A stretch of 43,142 nucleotides of DNA from DASCNA01 sp036011305 (GCA_036011305.1 DASCNA010000074.1:1-43142); one strand, 5' to 3'; positions 25,391 to 37,600 are shown, numbered from the stretch's first letter. Numbers and translations are program-made. Notes: generated from the letters alone by a model not told the origin.

Positions 25391-26929
25391 ATGCAGAAAG
25401 TTTCTTTAAATAAATATACAGTTAACCCCTGGGTTATTGCTGCTGTTGTAATGTTTCCAACTGCCATTGAAATTCTTGATTCAACAGTGGCAAATGTTGC
25501 ACTGCCGTATATATCCGGAGGCTTGGCTGTTAGCACAGATCAGAGCACATGGATATTAACTGCCTATATTGTATCCAATGCTATCATGTTGCCAATAACC
25601 TACTGGTTTTCAGACAAGTTAGGAAGAAAAAATTTTCTCCTAGCAAGTATCGCAGTGTTTACATTCAGTTCTATTATGTGCGGTTTCTCAACCAGTATAG
25701 GAGAAATGATTATTTATAGAATACTGCAGGGGTTTGGAGGAGGAGGCCTTACACCTCTTTCACAATCAATTTTATTAGATGTATTTCCTAAAGAAAAACA
25801 TGGACAAGCAATGGGATTTTTTGGGTTTGGAATACTTGTTGCACCTATTATTGGACCTTATTTGGGAGGCTGGCTTTCAGATAATTACTCATGGCACTGG
25901 ATCTTTTTTATTAATGTTCCAATCGGTATAGTCGCATTCGCATTAGTTAAATTGATAATTCCTAATAAATTCAACAGTAATAAAAAGAAATCAATTCATT
26001 TAGATTACATTGGGCTTGCACTGCTTATTTTATTTTTAGCACCTCTGCAAATTATTTTAGACAAAGGCCAGGAAAATGATTGGTTCGGTTCTAATTTTAT
26101 AATCATTTTATTCATAATAATGGCTGTAGCTTTAATAACATTAATAATATGGTTGGTAAATTCAAAAAAACCTATTATCAATCTAAAAATATTTAACGAT
26201 AGAAACTATTCACTGGCCGTAATTGTATTATTTATCCGTGGTTTCGTATTTTATGCATTCGGAGTTCTTTATCCTCTTTTTCTGGAAAATATATCAGGTT
26301 ATACAGCAACTATCAGCGGTGAAGTTAACATGATTTCAGGTATTGCAGTTATGATAATGATGCCTGTGACAGGGTGGCTGACATCTAAATACAATCCAAA
26401 ATTTCTCAGCATTTTAGGTGTTCTAATATCCTGCTTTGCCTGTTACCATATTATTAAATTTAATGCACAAGTTAATTTTGAAATATTTGTTTTTTACAGA
26501 GCATTATTTGGAATCGGATCAGCACTATTATTTGTCCCTTTGAATACTTTAGCATTTTCTTCAGTTAGCAAAGATTTGATGACAAAATGCACAGGTATGT
26601 CAAATTTAGCAAGATCGATTGGAGGAAGCATTGGTATTTCTGTAGCAACTACTCTCACAATAAGAAGATCACAGCTGCATCAAAATATATTAGTAAATAA
26701 TACAAATGTATTTAATCATCAGTTTAATCAGACTTTTAACACTATTCAGTCACACTTACATACCGGAGCACAGGCTGCATATCAGGTAATTTACAATACT
26801 GTTCTAAAACAGGCTAAGCTGATGGCATATCTAGATGTTTTTCAGTTAATGCTGCTAATGCTTTTTATAACAATCCCATTTATACTTCTGATGAAATATC
26901 GCAGAAAAAATAAAATTACAAATGCATAG
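25391..26929 (+). CDS. emrB: DHA2-family MFS efflux permease, EmrB-like
   Basis: Proton-coupled drug exporter of the inner membrane, partner of the preceding adaptor. There are about 14 predicted membrane helices in about 512 residues. Signatures: helix 1 IEILDSTVANVALPYI (the DHA2 LDxTVxNVALP motif), helix 2-3 loop WFSDKLGRKNFLLAS (motif A), RILQGFGGGGLTPLSQSILL in helix 4 and the antiporter motif in helix 5 (GILVAPIIGPYLGGWL). ATG 25391 is chosen as the start; an in-frame TTG at 25376 would add five residues, and neither has a good ribosome binding site. The pair is probably controlled by the divergent XRE-PAS regulator. Confidence 0.92.
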   Translation: MQKVSLNKYTVNPWVIAAVVMFPTAIEILDSTVANVALPYISGGLAVSTDQSTWILTAYIVSNAIMLPITYWFSDKLGRKNFLLASIAVFTFSSIMCGFSTSIGEMIIYRILQGFGGGGLTPLSQSILLDVFPKEKHGQAMGFFGFGILVAPIIGPYLGGWLSDNYSWHWIFFINVPIGIVAFALVKLIIPNKFNSNKKKSIHLDYIGLALLILFLAPLQIILDKGQENDWFGSNFIIILFIIMAVALITLIIWLVNSKKPIINLKIFNDRNYSLAVIVLFIRGFVFYAFGVLYPLFLENISGYTATISGEVNMISGIAVMIMMPVTGWLTSKYNPKFLSILGVLISCFACYHIIKFNAQVNFEIFVFYRALFGIGSALLFVPLNTLAFSSVSKDLMTKCTGMSNLARSIGGSIGISVATTLTIRRSQLHQNILVNNTNVFNHQFNQTFNTIQSHLHTGAQAAYQVIYNTVLKQAKLMAYLDVFQLMLLMLFITIPFILLMKYRRKNKITNA

Positions 26930-27058
26930 TTATTATGTAAGATCAGTTATGCTATTAACAATTAAACTATTATCATATATAATATATTATATAGAGTTGT
27001 AGATTTATAAAATCATTAATATAAAATCATTATTCTCAACTGAAACTCAATATAAAAA

Positions 27059-28897
27059 ATGACTGAACCAAATACAGATAGCGGTTGGTGGCAATCTCAA
27101 AAAACTACTCTTCAATACAGGAAGATAGTAAGAACTTCCTATTATGTTGAAATGCCTGATGGAGTAAAAATTGCTGTCGATTTATATCTACCAAAATATT
27201 TAAAAAAAAATGAAAAACTGCCTACAATTTTTCACCAAACAAGATACTTCAGACGTTATAAAATAAGATGGCCTTTCAACCTATTTTTATCTAAACCCAA
27301 AAAATCATCCGTCTATCAGATTATATATAAATTTGTTAAAAATGGTTATGCATATGTAAATATAGATGTGAGAGGTACTGGTGCATCATTCGGTTCCAGA
27401 GTCAGAGAATGGCCTGAAATTGAATTAGACGATGCCAGCAGGATTGTTGACTGGATTGTTGAGAAACCCTGGTCCAATGGATACGTCGGTGTTATGGGAA
27501 AAGCATACAGCGGTACTTCTGCAGAAATGCTCATTTCCAAAAATAATCCAGCTGTAAAAGCGGCAATATTAATGTATTGTCAATTTGATGTTTACACAGA
27601 TATTTTATTTCCTGGTGGTATAAAAAATGATTCATTTCTTGTAAAATGGTCTTATTTTAACAATTATAGGGATAGAAATAAACTCCCTCCCTCTATCCCG
27701 AAGCTCCAGAGACTGCTAATCAGATTAATATATGGAGGAGTAGCTCCTGTTGACACCAATAAAAAAACTATAAAATTATTATCAAAAGCATTGAAGGACC
27801 ATGATAAAAATTATCATATTTACGAAAGCTCAAAAGATATAAAATTCAGGAATGATCCATCATCCAACGGTTTTACATTAGACGATATCAGCCCCCACAC
27901 CAGATTAAAAGAAATAAACAAAGCAGATATACCAATTTACAGCTGGACAGGCTGGTACGACGGTGCTTATGCATTTTCTGCAATTAAAAGATTTTTAAAT
28001 ATAAATTCCTCTGGAAGTAAATTGATTATTGGCCCCTGGGAACATTCAAACAGCCAAAGCCCAAATCCATCCTACAGTGGTTCTGAATTATCAAATTTCG
28101 ATTTTATCGGAGAAATATTAAAATTTTTTAATCATTATCTTAAAGGTATGGCAACTGAAATAAATTCAGAAGCACCTATTCACTATTACACTATTGGGGA
28201 AAATAAATGGAAAGCCACTGACAGTTGGCCTAGTAATGAATATGAAAATATTCCTTTTTTCTTTCGTATTAATAAACTGATAATTGAAGAAGCTCACTCT
28301 AAAATTGACGGATCAGATAAATTTACATTAGATTATAAAGCTTCATCAGGTATTGCTACTAGATGGTATGCCCAGATAAATGCAGACAACAGGCTTATCA
28401 GGTATTTTCAAAATCTAAACAATGATGATTGCTATTTAACTTATGTATCTGCTCCATTTGAGTGTAATTTTGAATTAACCGGCCATCCTGTAATTACTTT
28501 ATATCTAAAATCTAATCAGCCTGATATACAACTTTTTGTATATATTTCTGACTTAGACATATTTGGAAATATAGATTACGTTACGGAAGGATTATTCAGG
28601 ACATGTCATCACAAACTTCAGGAAGAAGATCTGTTATATATCCAACCTGTCCCTCATCACTCTTTTAAAAAAGAAGATGAATTAATGCTTGAAGAGGATA
28701 TCATAACAAAAATAACTTTTGATCTTCAGCCTATATCATATTTATTCAAAAAAGGACATTCAATAAAAGTATCAATTGCTGGAGCCGACAAGGATAATTT
28801 TGCAATATTGCCTACATCTCCTCCTGAGATAGAAATATTTCACGGCCCTGACAATCCTTCAGTTTTAGTTTTACCGGGTAAATTTATTCTTAACTAA
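27059..28897 (+). CDS. CocE/NonD (X-Pro dipeptidyl-peptidase S15) family hydrolase with nucleophile Ser replaced by Ala
   Basis: A 612-residue protein of the alpha/beta-hydrolase family that includes cocaine esterase and X-Pro dipeptidyl peptidases. The order is N-terminal strand plus YVEMPDGVKIAVDLYLP, oxyanion region, VNIDVRGTGAS (residues 100-110), nucleophile elbow, cap, then Asp301 in TGWYDGAYA and His329 in GPWEHSN, and a C-terminal jelly-roll (about 400-612) ending ILPTSPPEIEIF. The elbow, usually G-x-S-Y-x-G, is GKAYSG here: position 149 is Ala (GCA, 27503-27505), so the classical nucleophile is missing although the Asp and His remain. There is no signal peptide. The gene appears to stand alone; no good ribosome binding site is seen. 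Confidence 0.85.
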   Translation: MTEPNTDSGWWQSQKTTLQYRKIVRTSYYVEMPDGVKIAVDLYLPKYLKKNEKLPTIFHQTRYFRRYKIRWPFNLFLSKPKKSSVYQIIYKFVKNGYAYVNIDVRGTGASFGSRVREWPEIELDDASRIVDWIVEKPWSNGYVGVMGKAYSGTSAEMLISKNNPAVKAAILMYCQFDVYTDILFPGGIKNDSFLVKWSYFNNYRDRNKLPPSIPKLQRLLIRLIYGGVAPVDTNKKTIKLLSKALKDHDKNYHIYESSKDIKFRNDPSSNGFTLDDISPHTRLKEINKADIPIYSWTGWYDGAYAFSAIKRFLNINSSGSKLIIGPWEHSNSQSPNPSYSGSELSNFDFIGEILKFFNHYLKGMATEINSEAPIHYYTIGENKWKATDSWPSNEYENIPFFFRINKLIIEEAHSKIDGSDKFTLDYKASSGIATRWYAQINADNRLIRYFQNLNNDDCYLTYVSAPFECNFELTGHPVITLYLKSNQPDIQLFVYISDLDIFGNIDYVTEGLFRTCHHKLQEEDLLYIQPVPHHSFKKEDELMLEEDIITKITFDLQPISYLFKKGHSIKVSIAGADKDNFAILPTSPPEIEIFHGPDNPSVLVLPGKFILN

Positions 28898-28936
28898 CAT
28901 ACGGCTAATAAACCAATAAAAATTGATTTTCAGTTT

Positions 28937-30298
28937 TTATTTGCCAATACAAAATTTACTGAATATAGTTTCATAAATATCTAGAGTCGCATCCTCGCCA
29001 ATAATGTTTCCTAAAGCTATAGCTGCAGATTTCAAACTAGCTGCAGCTAGTTCCCAGTTTTCATTATTAATATTATTTAAAATATCAGGAATCAGATTAT
29101 AAGTTTCCAAAAGAAATTCTGCATGACGTTGAGAAACAGCTATTTCAGGCTCCTCTACATGAGGCCTCTCCCAAACTGATTTTTCAAATATATCCAGGAA
29201 TTCTTCTATTCCTTTCTGATTTTTAACAGAAATACTGACATTAGGTAATTTAATTTTTGGATATTTGGAATTTTCTTTAGCTAAATCCATTTTATTCCAA
29301 ATAGCTATAACATTTTGATAATGTTTTAAATGCTCATGCATCTCATTTGCTTCCATTTCAATATCATCTGCAGAAGCATCTAAAACCCATAATATTACTT
29401 GGGACCTCTTCATAGAAGTCATTGTCCTATTAATTCCAATTTCTTCTATAACATTATCTGATTCTCTTAAACCAGCAGTATCTATTAATCGAACAGGTAT
29501 ACCTCGAATATTAGTAAATTCTTCCAAAGTATCTCTGGTCGTACCAGGTATTTCCGTGGTTATTGCCCTATCAAACCCCAAAAGTAGGTTTAGAAGAGAA
29601 GATTTACCCACATTTGGTTTACCAGCAATAACTACTCTTATGCCATCTCTTAAAATGGAACCTTCAACTCTTGTTTTATATAATTTATTAATTTCAGACT
29701 TAATACATGATAATGTATTAAGCACTTTTGATACGGGCATAAAATCAAGTTCTTCTTCAGGAAAGTCAAGTCTTGCTTCACAATCTACCAATATTTCCAC
29801 AATGTCATTTCTTAACTCAATAATTTTTCTTCCAAGTACACCATCCATCTGTCTCTCTGCCAAATGTATAGCCATATTACTGTTTGCAGTAATAAGATCA
29901 GAAACTGCTTCTGCCTGTGTTAAATCCAATTTTCCATTTACAAAAGCTCTGTATGTAAATTCACCAGGCGATGCCTGCCTGGCTCCTGCATCTATTATTT
30001 CAGTCAAAAGTCTTTTGGCGTTATAGTTTCCGCCATGGGCATGTATTTCAACAATATTTTCACCAGTAAAAGTTTTTGGTGCCGGAGTAAATACTGCAAA
30101 TGCCGTTTCTCCAATACCTTTAATGTCAGGAAGTATTTTTCCTAACAAAAATTTTCTACAATTGGATGAAGATAATACAGTAGATGATTTCCATATTTTA
30201 TTTCCTATTTCCAAAGCAGAAGCACCGGAAATTCTAATAACAGTTATTGCACCTCCAACACCAGAACATATTGCCGTAATAGTATCATTTTCATTCAT
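28937..30298 (-). CDS. mnmE: tRNA uridine-5-carboxymethylaminomethyl(34) synthesis GTPase MnmE
   Basis: With MnmG it modifies U34 of certain tRNAs (cmnm5U). The 453 residues are complete: the N-terminal tetrahydrofolate-binding domain (residues 1-115, with FTGENIVEIHAHGG), the helical domain, the G domain with P-loop GKPNVGKS (226-233), switch DTAG (273-276) and NKMD (335-338), and the invariant end FCIGK carrying the conserved Cys. The start MNENDTITAICSGVGGAI matches the family exactly. It follows the broken radical SAM gene by 26 bp on the same strand and may depend on the same promoter. mnmG is not in the window. Confidence 0.97.
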   Translation of the reverse strand: MNENDTITAICSGVGGAITVIRISGASALEIGNKIWKSSTVLSSSNCRKFLLGKILPDIKGIGETAFAVFTPAPKTFTGENIVEIHAHGGNYNAKRLLTEIIDAGARQASPGEFTYRAFVNGKLDLTQAEAVSDLITANSNMAIHLAERQMDGVLGRKIIELRNDIVEILVDCEARLDFPEEELDFMPVSKVLNTLSCIKSEINKLYKTRVEGSILRDGIRVVIAGKPNVGKSSLLNLLLGFDRAITTEIPGTTRDTLEEFTNIRGIPVRLIDTAGLRESDNVIEEIGINRTMTSMKRSQVILWVLDASADDIEMEANEMHEHLKHYQNVIAIWNKMDLAKENSKYPKIKLPNVSISVKNQKGIEEFLDIFEKSVWERPHVEEPEIAVSQRHAEFLLETYNLIPDILNNINNENWELAAASLKSAAIALGNIIGEDATLDIYETIFSKFCIGK

Positions 30299-30324
30299 AT
30301 TTTTACCGTAATTCCGTATGTAAT

Positions 30325-31452
30325 TTAGCTAAATTTAATATAATTACTTATTTTTCTATATCTCTTACCCTTAAAGCCTATATCATTTAAATTTGATATG
30401 ATATGCATTTTTCGAAGTTTAAGTATTTTTTTTACACTTAAAGGCCCCATTCCAGGCACCCGCAGTAGTTCCTCCTTACATGCAGTATTTATATTTACTG
30501 GATAAAATGATGGGTTAAACTCTGCCCATATTTCTTTCGGATCTTTATCTAGGCTCAAATTACCGAAATTATTATAATATAGCTCCTTTTCTTTAAATCC
30601 ATATTGTCTCATAAGAAAATCTGCCTGATATAGTCTATGTTCTCTATTAAAGTTATTATCCATGTCATTTGATAAACTGAAATTCTGACAATGCTCATCA
30701 CATGTCGTATCTAAATTTGATTGGTACCCAGAGAAATATACTCTATTAAAATTTAATTTGTCATACAATGCCGAAGAGTATTTTAAAATATCGGCATCTC
30801 GTTCTTTTGCGGCTCCCACAATAAATTGTGTTGTAAGTTTTATCTTTGAAAATCTTTTTTTGCTCCTGACTAAATTAGACATATATTTAATAGGTCTGAT
30901 AATATCATCATCATATTTTTTCTTTCTTGATAGTTCATTAAAATAATTTCTTCCAGGTGTTTCGATATTTAACGATACTGCTGTCGCCAAATTCATAGCC
31001 TCTTCAATGGCAGAATCAGAAACCCCAGGTATAATTTTGAGGTGCATATATCCTTTAAAATAATATTTTTTTCTTAGTATTGATGCTACGCTAATAATTT
31101 GATCCATAGTATGATCAGGATTATTAATTACTCCTGAACTTAAAAATAAACCAAATACTTTTTTTTTATTCTAATAATTCATGAATATTTCTGCCGTCTC
31201 ATCAGGTGTAAGTGAGCATCTTTTAATATTTGAATTATTTCTTAAAGGACAGTATTTGCAGTCATTTGCACATAAATTTGAAAGCAATGTTTTCAGTAAC
31301 AGAGAGTAACCTCCGTTCGGCAGAGTTACAGGATAAATCCATTTCCCGTCTACTCCTCTTTTTCTTCTATCATTTTTCCCTGTCCCACAAGCACAGGCCA
31401 AATCATATTGAGAATCTTCAGAAAGTATTTTTAGTTTTTGAATAGTATTCAT
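30325..31452 (-). pseudogene. DNA modification/repair-type radical SAM protein with HhH motif, interrupted by TAG
   Basis: A 375-codon gene in one continuous frame, cut by a single TAG at 31171-31173 (codon 94). Upstream, LACACGTG and then NLCANDCKYCPLR supply the CxxxCxxC cluster (Cys61, Cys65, Cys68). After the stop the protein resumes with VFGLFLSSGVINNPDHTMDQ, the next conserved block of the group usually annotated as putative DNA modification/repair radical SAM protein, which often pairs with a uracil-DNA-glycosylase-like gene. The end has a helix-hairpin-helix: INTACKEELLRVPGMGPLSV and following. Without readthrough the cluster and the barrel are on separate peptides. No partner gene is seen. 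It is 26 bp upstream of mnmE. Confidence 0.85.
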
Positions 31453-31554
31453 TTAAATAATAACTATTTCATTATTGAGTTTCTATAAAATCTAGTTAAT
31501 ATTTTATCTTAATAATCTTAAATTACACTCTAAAATTCTATCTGTTATAAGAAC

Positions 31555-31580
31555 AAAAAAGCCCTGTTGATTAACAGGGC
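31555..31580 (-). terminator. Rho-independent terminator of the giant glycosidase gene
   Basis: On the minus strand, 24 bases after the stop codon, GCCCTGTT pairs with AACAGGGC around a four-base loop (31561-31580), followed directly by six T residues (31555-31560). This is a textbook intrinsic terminator. Confidence 0.92.
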
Positions 31581-31603
31581 CAGTTTGGTTAATTTATTAT
31601 TTA

Positions 31604-34600
31604 TCAATCTTTGCTATGCTCTTTGAATATGTGTGTAAATTCATATTCACCTTGTAAAATTCCACTATGATTTGGACTTACCTGTCCTTCTTTGCCGCCA
31701 GGATCATGATCTCTAGTTGTTGACCACATAGAAAGAAATTTCATCTTATTGTTTTTGGCAAATTCTAGTACTTTATAAGCATCTTCTTGCCATACTATTT
31801 CACTTTGAACATCATTAATTCCAATCATTGGTGTCACTCCAATCATTCCCCAAATTTGTTCTTCAGATTTATAAGGATTCAACTGACTTAATTGCTCAGC
31901 AAGATTCTTAGCTGAATTAATGATATGTTCATGCATAGGTATTTCTGGAGGAGCAGCGGTATCACCAAAATCCATGGTCATTGCATTAACTGAATATACG
32001 TTTACTCCTTTATTTATAGCGTCCTGAAGTATTAATATTCCTGCTTCGGTTAAACCTGTAGGAAGAATTGGGAGGCAATATGAAATTCTTAGATCAGGAT
32101 ATTGATTCTGAACAATTTTCAATGCCTTGTTTCTTCTCTCAATCGACGGCATATCCATTTGAGCTGCACCCTCAATATCAAAATCTACCCATGTCAAATT
32201 ATATCCATCAATTACAAGCTTGTATGCCTTAACAAGTTCATCTACATCTTCTATATCCTGTGCAACTGTCGTACCGTTTGCACCGCCAAATGATATAATT
32301 ACATCACCACCAAGTTTTCTTATGTCATTAATCTGATCAGCATAGAAATAATCATTTTCTTTTATTGTAGTGATTCCACCCCATGCAGGCTGACCTTCAT
32401 TTCCTGCTACAATAAATGCAAGAGTTGTATATTTCTGTTCAGTTACTTCATAATATTCTACAAGTGAAGGAGTTGGCCACAACATTACATCTACATATGG
32501 AGCAAATATAGACTTAGTAAAACCAGGCCCAGACATTGGAGGCCTTCTGAATTTACCTATAAACGTTAAACTTAACAGTTCAGTATTTGTATTGTTTGGG
32601 TTCTGTACAGAAATTCCAAATGTAGCTGTTCCTCCAGGAAGTATTTCCCCTCCCCAATCTGGTGATTTAATTTTTACCAGCGTTCCCTCATCAGTAGATT
32701 CCTGAGAGATTTCTACTGCATCATACATATTACTAAGAATCTGCCCTGTCGGCAATGTAAACGAACCTAACCAACTGGAGGTAGTTGTTGTCTCATTTGA
32801 ATTTGTCAGTGTAATTACAGCTTGATAAGAACCACTCCAACTGTCAACAGTATAAGATACCCCTAATCTATCATCCTGTTCTGTTGTAATAGATATTGAT
32901 AAAGATGTTTCTTGCTCAATTACACTTTCTTCAACTGGAGAAATGATATTTTCACTTGAAGTCAAATTACCAATTGAGCCTTTTCTTATTCTTAGATTTG
33001 AATAAATTGGGCCTGGTTGAGCTTTATAAGCATTTTTGGCAGTATTGTCCATTCCAATGAAAATATATTGCAGCCCCTTAACCATAGGCACATCACATGT
33101 CAATATTGCAAGTTCCTCATTATTAAGATAAACAGTTGCGTTTTTCCCTTCCCATTCTACTTTTAAAGTATGAGTTGTACTTTTATCCCAATTGTGAGTA
33201 CCATGAATTAGACGTTTTTCTTCACGCGTAATTGCTCCACCTTTACTTGTCCAGAGGAATTTAAAACCTCCGTCATAACCTCCTCCATTGCCTGTATCTC
33301 CACCGGTTCTTATAATCCAGACAGATTCTTCTCCATTAACTACGTCATTATGTTTATCACTCCCGCTTGCATGTGAATACATACTTAAAATATTGTGTTT
33401 GTTGGATAAAAACTGATTATAAGGATCAAAATTAGTTACATCAACCTCAAAAACTCCTGACATCATCGGTTGATCAAGTGTTATAGCAATTTGATTTTTA
33501 TTATCAGTAGATTTCCAACCTGGACCCTCAAATGATCCACCTTGTACCAGTTTTTCACTGCATCCTGCTCTTGTTTGTGTGTCAATTAAAGGATCAACAA
33601 CTCCATCAATATTCGGCTCTCCTTTCTTTTTTACACTTATCTGTATGCTGTCAGTACTGGTTGCACCTTCATTGTCTGTAGCATCTGCCAAAATTGTAAA
33701 TGTACCAAACTTTGAAGGTGTAAATGATGCTGTTGTTCCGCTGAAAGTTTTACCTTCAAGTGTTATTGAACTTGATAGAATTATACCGTCAGAATCTTTT
33801 GGATCTATTGTAATTGATATAGGAGAAAGAGTCTCCTGTTCAATTACTGCTCCATTTGAAGGAGTGGTTATTTTCACTGTAGGTGGGGTATTGATCGATC
33901 CATTCTGATTTTTAACTGTTATTTTATCTATATAGAATGTATTAGCTACGCCACCAGAAATACGGAAATCTGCACCATTATTTTGACGATTTCCAAAATA
34001 GGCATCACTTACCTGAAAAATATGTTGTTTCCAAGCATTCGAACCTGTCATATTCACACTACCTCCAAGAGTATAGGCTTTCCCATTGCTATCGTATTGC
34101 AATTCCAATGCCCCATTGCCAGAATCGTAATAATCGATTGTAACGGCAATGTTCTTATTACTGCCTTCGTAAGCAAAGGAACCTGCCACATTAAAGTACA
34201 TGTAATAATCGTTGCCGGGGTTATCGTTTTTCCTACAATTTCTTCCACCTTGATCTACTACAACTGTATCACCATCTGCATTTGATACACGATACAAACC
34301 TGACTCATTATCTACACGCCCCAAATCGATAGAAGTCTCGTTTAGTGCAGGATCTCCAACAACAACTATCCAGTCCGAATTGCTCGGAGCATTAAATACC
34401 TGATTGTTAGCTGTGAATATACCTAAAGGAATCTCTTCGTAGTTGTTAAGGGTATTAATTGCAACGGCCTTCTTTGAACCGCTCATACTAGATAAATTCA
34501 TACTAATTGAATTTGTATCTTCCTTGTAGAAAACATAAAAATTGTTTGAATCACGAAGGCAGTAACCGTCAGTCAAACTGTTATCTCGTTCCATTGTTTT

Positions 34601-37600
34601 GGTAAATCTATGTTTATTTCCCACAGCAGACATCGCCCCAAATACACGTGAGTAGGTTAATATCCATTTCTTATTAGGATACGGTACTGAGTAATATGTC
34701 CTTGAACCGTTCTCGATGCAATAACCCCAGATATTGGCAGCACCTCCAGCCATAGTTGAATAATACAGACCTCGTCGTGTTTCAAGCTCTGAGTAATCTT
34801 TGGGTTTTGGAGAAGTTCTTATTCTAAACCGATCTGACCAGAATGACGGCCTACTTGGTTTATGCTCTTCAATACCAAACACATAGCCGCGATTTTTATT
34901 TTCAAGACTTGAATCATATGTTGGTTTCCATTGTTCATAACTGGAAAAATCCATATTTTCTGAAATTTGGTTCGGATGACTTGGTCTGGAACTTCTGCCC
35001 CCAAGATAATGATGCCATCCAAGATGATCATCCATATAATTATGCCATGTATTTAATTCAGATGCTGTAGCCCATTCCTGCAGATCCCATCCATATCCCA
35101 TTGACCAACCTGGTAGTGCACCTAGTCTTGCACAAAGATATCGTTGAATTCTTTGATCTACATATCCGTTCTGCCCTCCAGGTAAAGATGTAGGAGACAT
35201 ATCCCCACCGTCCATATCACCCCACATCCAGATGTGAACCACACCTCCTGCTTCATGAGTTTTACGTATCAATAGTTCAAGTGCTTCAAATGTTTTTGGA
35301 TCAGGATTAGAATCTGTTGTCGGTGTACGTTCACTGTTCATATTAAACCATCTAGCACTCATGTAAACATGAAATCCATTGAAACCGTGTTCTCCAAAGA
35401 AGGTTTCGATATCATCATCAATTTGTGAAGGATTATTGTAGTATGTATTTGGTGTATCATAATACATGACATACTGTGGCACAAATGCTTCATTAATCCC
35501 CTGACGACCCCATTTTGCAATACCGTTGTGTTCAAATTCAGTCATAAAACCTGCTACGCCAGGATTTGCCAGAACTGTAATTTTGCCTGCCCGACCGTTC
35601 AGATCTGAATCCGAACTGGTTGTAAAGTATGTCCATTCACCGATTTTTGTACCTGTAAAACGTAGTGTCCATATATTGTTGGATCCAGTGTAAAATATAT
35701 CGGTTTTTATCTTTTCCTGAGTCTGAGTATGGGTAAATGTAGCTGTAGCAACAAGGTCGAAAGCATTACCCGACCAGGAAGGATTGTTGAAATTCCATTC
35801 GAACAGTTTGTAGAGTTTAGCCGTGTCACCTGATGGAATTTCTTTCTCTTTTACTATTATTTGAGTACTGCTGATTACAGATGCACCTTCATTATCTACA
35901 GCATTTGCTGTAATAATAAATGTACCGAATTTTGAAGGAGTCCATGAAACTGCTGTTCCACTGGAAGTTTTACCTTCAACTGTTATTGAACTAGAAACAA
36001 TTGTACCATCAGAATCTTTTGGATCTATTGTAATTGATATAGGAGAAAGAGTCTCCTGTTCAATTACCGCTCCATTTGAAGGATTAGTTATATTGACAGT
36101 AGGAGGAATATTTGGAATCACTTTTTGTTTTACTGTTATTTGAATGCTGTCATCTGCAGATGCACCTTCATTATCTACAGCATTTGCTGTAATAGTAACT
36201 GTTCCAAATTTTGAAGGAGTCCATGAAGCTGTTGTTCCACTGGAAGTTTTACCTTCAACTGTTATTGAACTTGAAACAATTGTACCGTCAGAATCTTTCG
36301 AATCTATTGTAATTGATATTGGAGAAAGTGTTTCCTGTTCAATTACAGCTCCGTTTGTTGGACTTGTTATATTTATTGTAGGAGGAACATTTGGATTCTC
36401 TTTCTGGGTTACAGTGATCTGTATTGAAGTTTCTGTTGTTGCTCCGTCATCATCTGTTGCACTGGCTATGATTGTCACTGTACCAAAGGTAGAAGGTGTA
36501 AATGAAGCTGTTGTTCCGCTGGAAGTTTTACCTTCAACTGTTATTGAACTTGAAACAATTGAACCGTCAGAATCTTTCGGATCTATTGTAATTGATATTG
36601 GAGAAAGTGTTTCCTGTTCAATTACAGCTCCGTTTGTAGGACTTGTTATATTGACAGTAGGTAAATTATTAACAGGAGAACTCTGTTTACTTACGGTTAC
36701 CTGATTAAGATAAAATCTATTACCAACACCGCCAAAGATCCTGAAGTCGGAACGTTTATTTTCCCGATTTCTGAAATAGGCATCATTTATCTGAAATTCG
36801 TGTTTTTTCCATGTATTTGTTCCTGTTAGAGCGATACTCCCTCCACGTGTATAGCGATGATCTTTGCCGTCGTAGTGAAGTTCAAGTGTTCCAGTTCCAA
36901 AATCTAAGTACTGAATTGTAATAAATAGATTCGGACTACTCCCCTTATAGACGAATGATCTAGCAGCATCGAAATACATGTAATAATCATCGTTCGGATC
37001 TTTATTTTGTCGACAGTTCATTCCAGCTTTATCTACCGCCACGGTTTCACCATCTCCAACTACTACCAGGAACAGCCCTGATTCGTTATCAACAGATCCC
37101 AGATCAATGGAAACATTAGAGGAGTTTTCTTTCTCTTTTACAGTTATTTGAGCACTGCTGATTGCAGATGCACCTTCATTATCTACAGCATTTGCTGTAA
37201 TAGTAAATGTACCAAATTTTGAAGGAGTCCATGAGGCTGTTGTTCCACTGGAAGTTTTACCTTCAACTGTTATTGAACTAGAAACAATTGTACCATCAGA
37301 ATCTTTCGGATCTATTGTAATTGATATTGGAGAAAGACTCTCCTGTTCAATTACCGCTCCGTTTGAAGGACTTGTTATATTTATTGTAGGAGGAACATTT
37401 GGATTCTCTTTCTGGGTTACAGTGATCTGTATTGAAGTTTCTGTTGTTACTCCATCATCATCTGTTGCACTGGCTATGATTGTCACTGTTCCGAAAGCAG
37501 AAGGTGTAAAAGTGACATTAGTTCCATCGTAATTTTTACCCTCTGCATTGATTTTACTATCTACAATTTCACCGTCACTGTCAGTTGCATTTATTACAAT

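Noticed and set aside
28915..28941. Possible terminator AATAAAAA...TTTTTATT between the CocE-like gene and mnmE
   Set aside because: The stem is made only of A-T pairs and overlaps the mnmE stop codon; such hairpins are expected by chance in this DNA.
11230..31452. Stop-codon reassignment or a suppressor system as explanation for in-frame stops
   Set aside because: TAA, TAG and TGA all occur as interruptions and all three also end intact genes, so no single codon is recoded. No Sec or Pyl context was seen.
33579..36704. Several plus-strand open frames of 100-186 codons inside the giant glycosidase gene
   Set aside because: They are antisense shadows of the Ig-like repeats; the sense frame is a continuous 2258-codon gene with domain structure.
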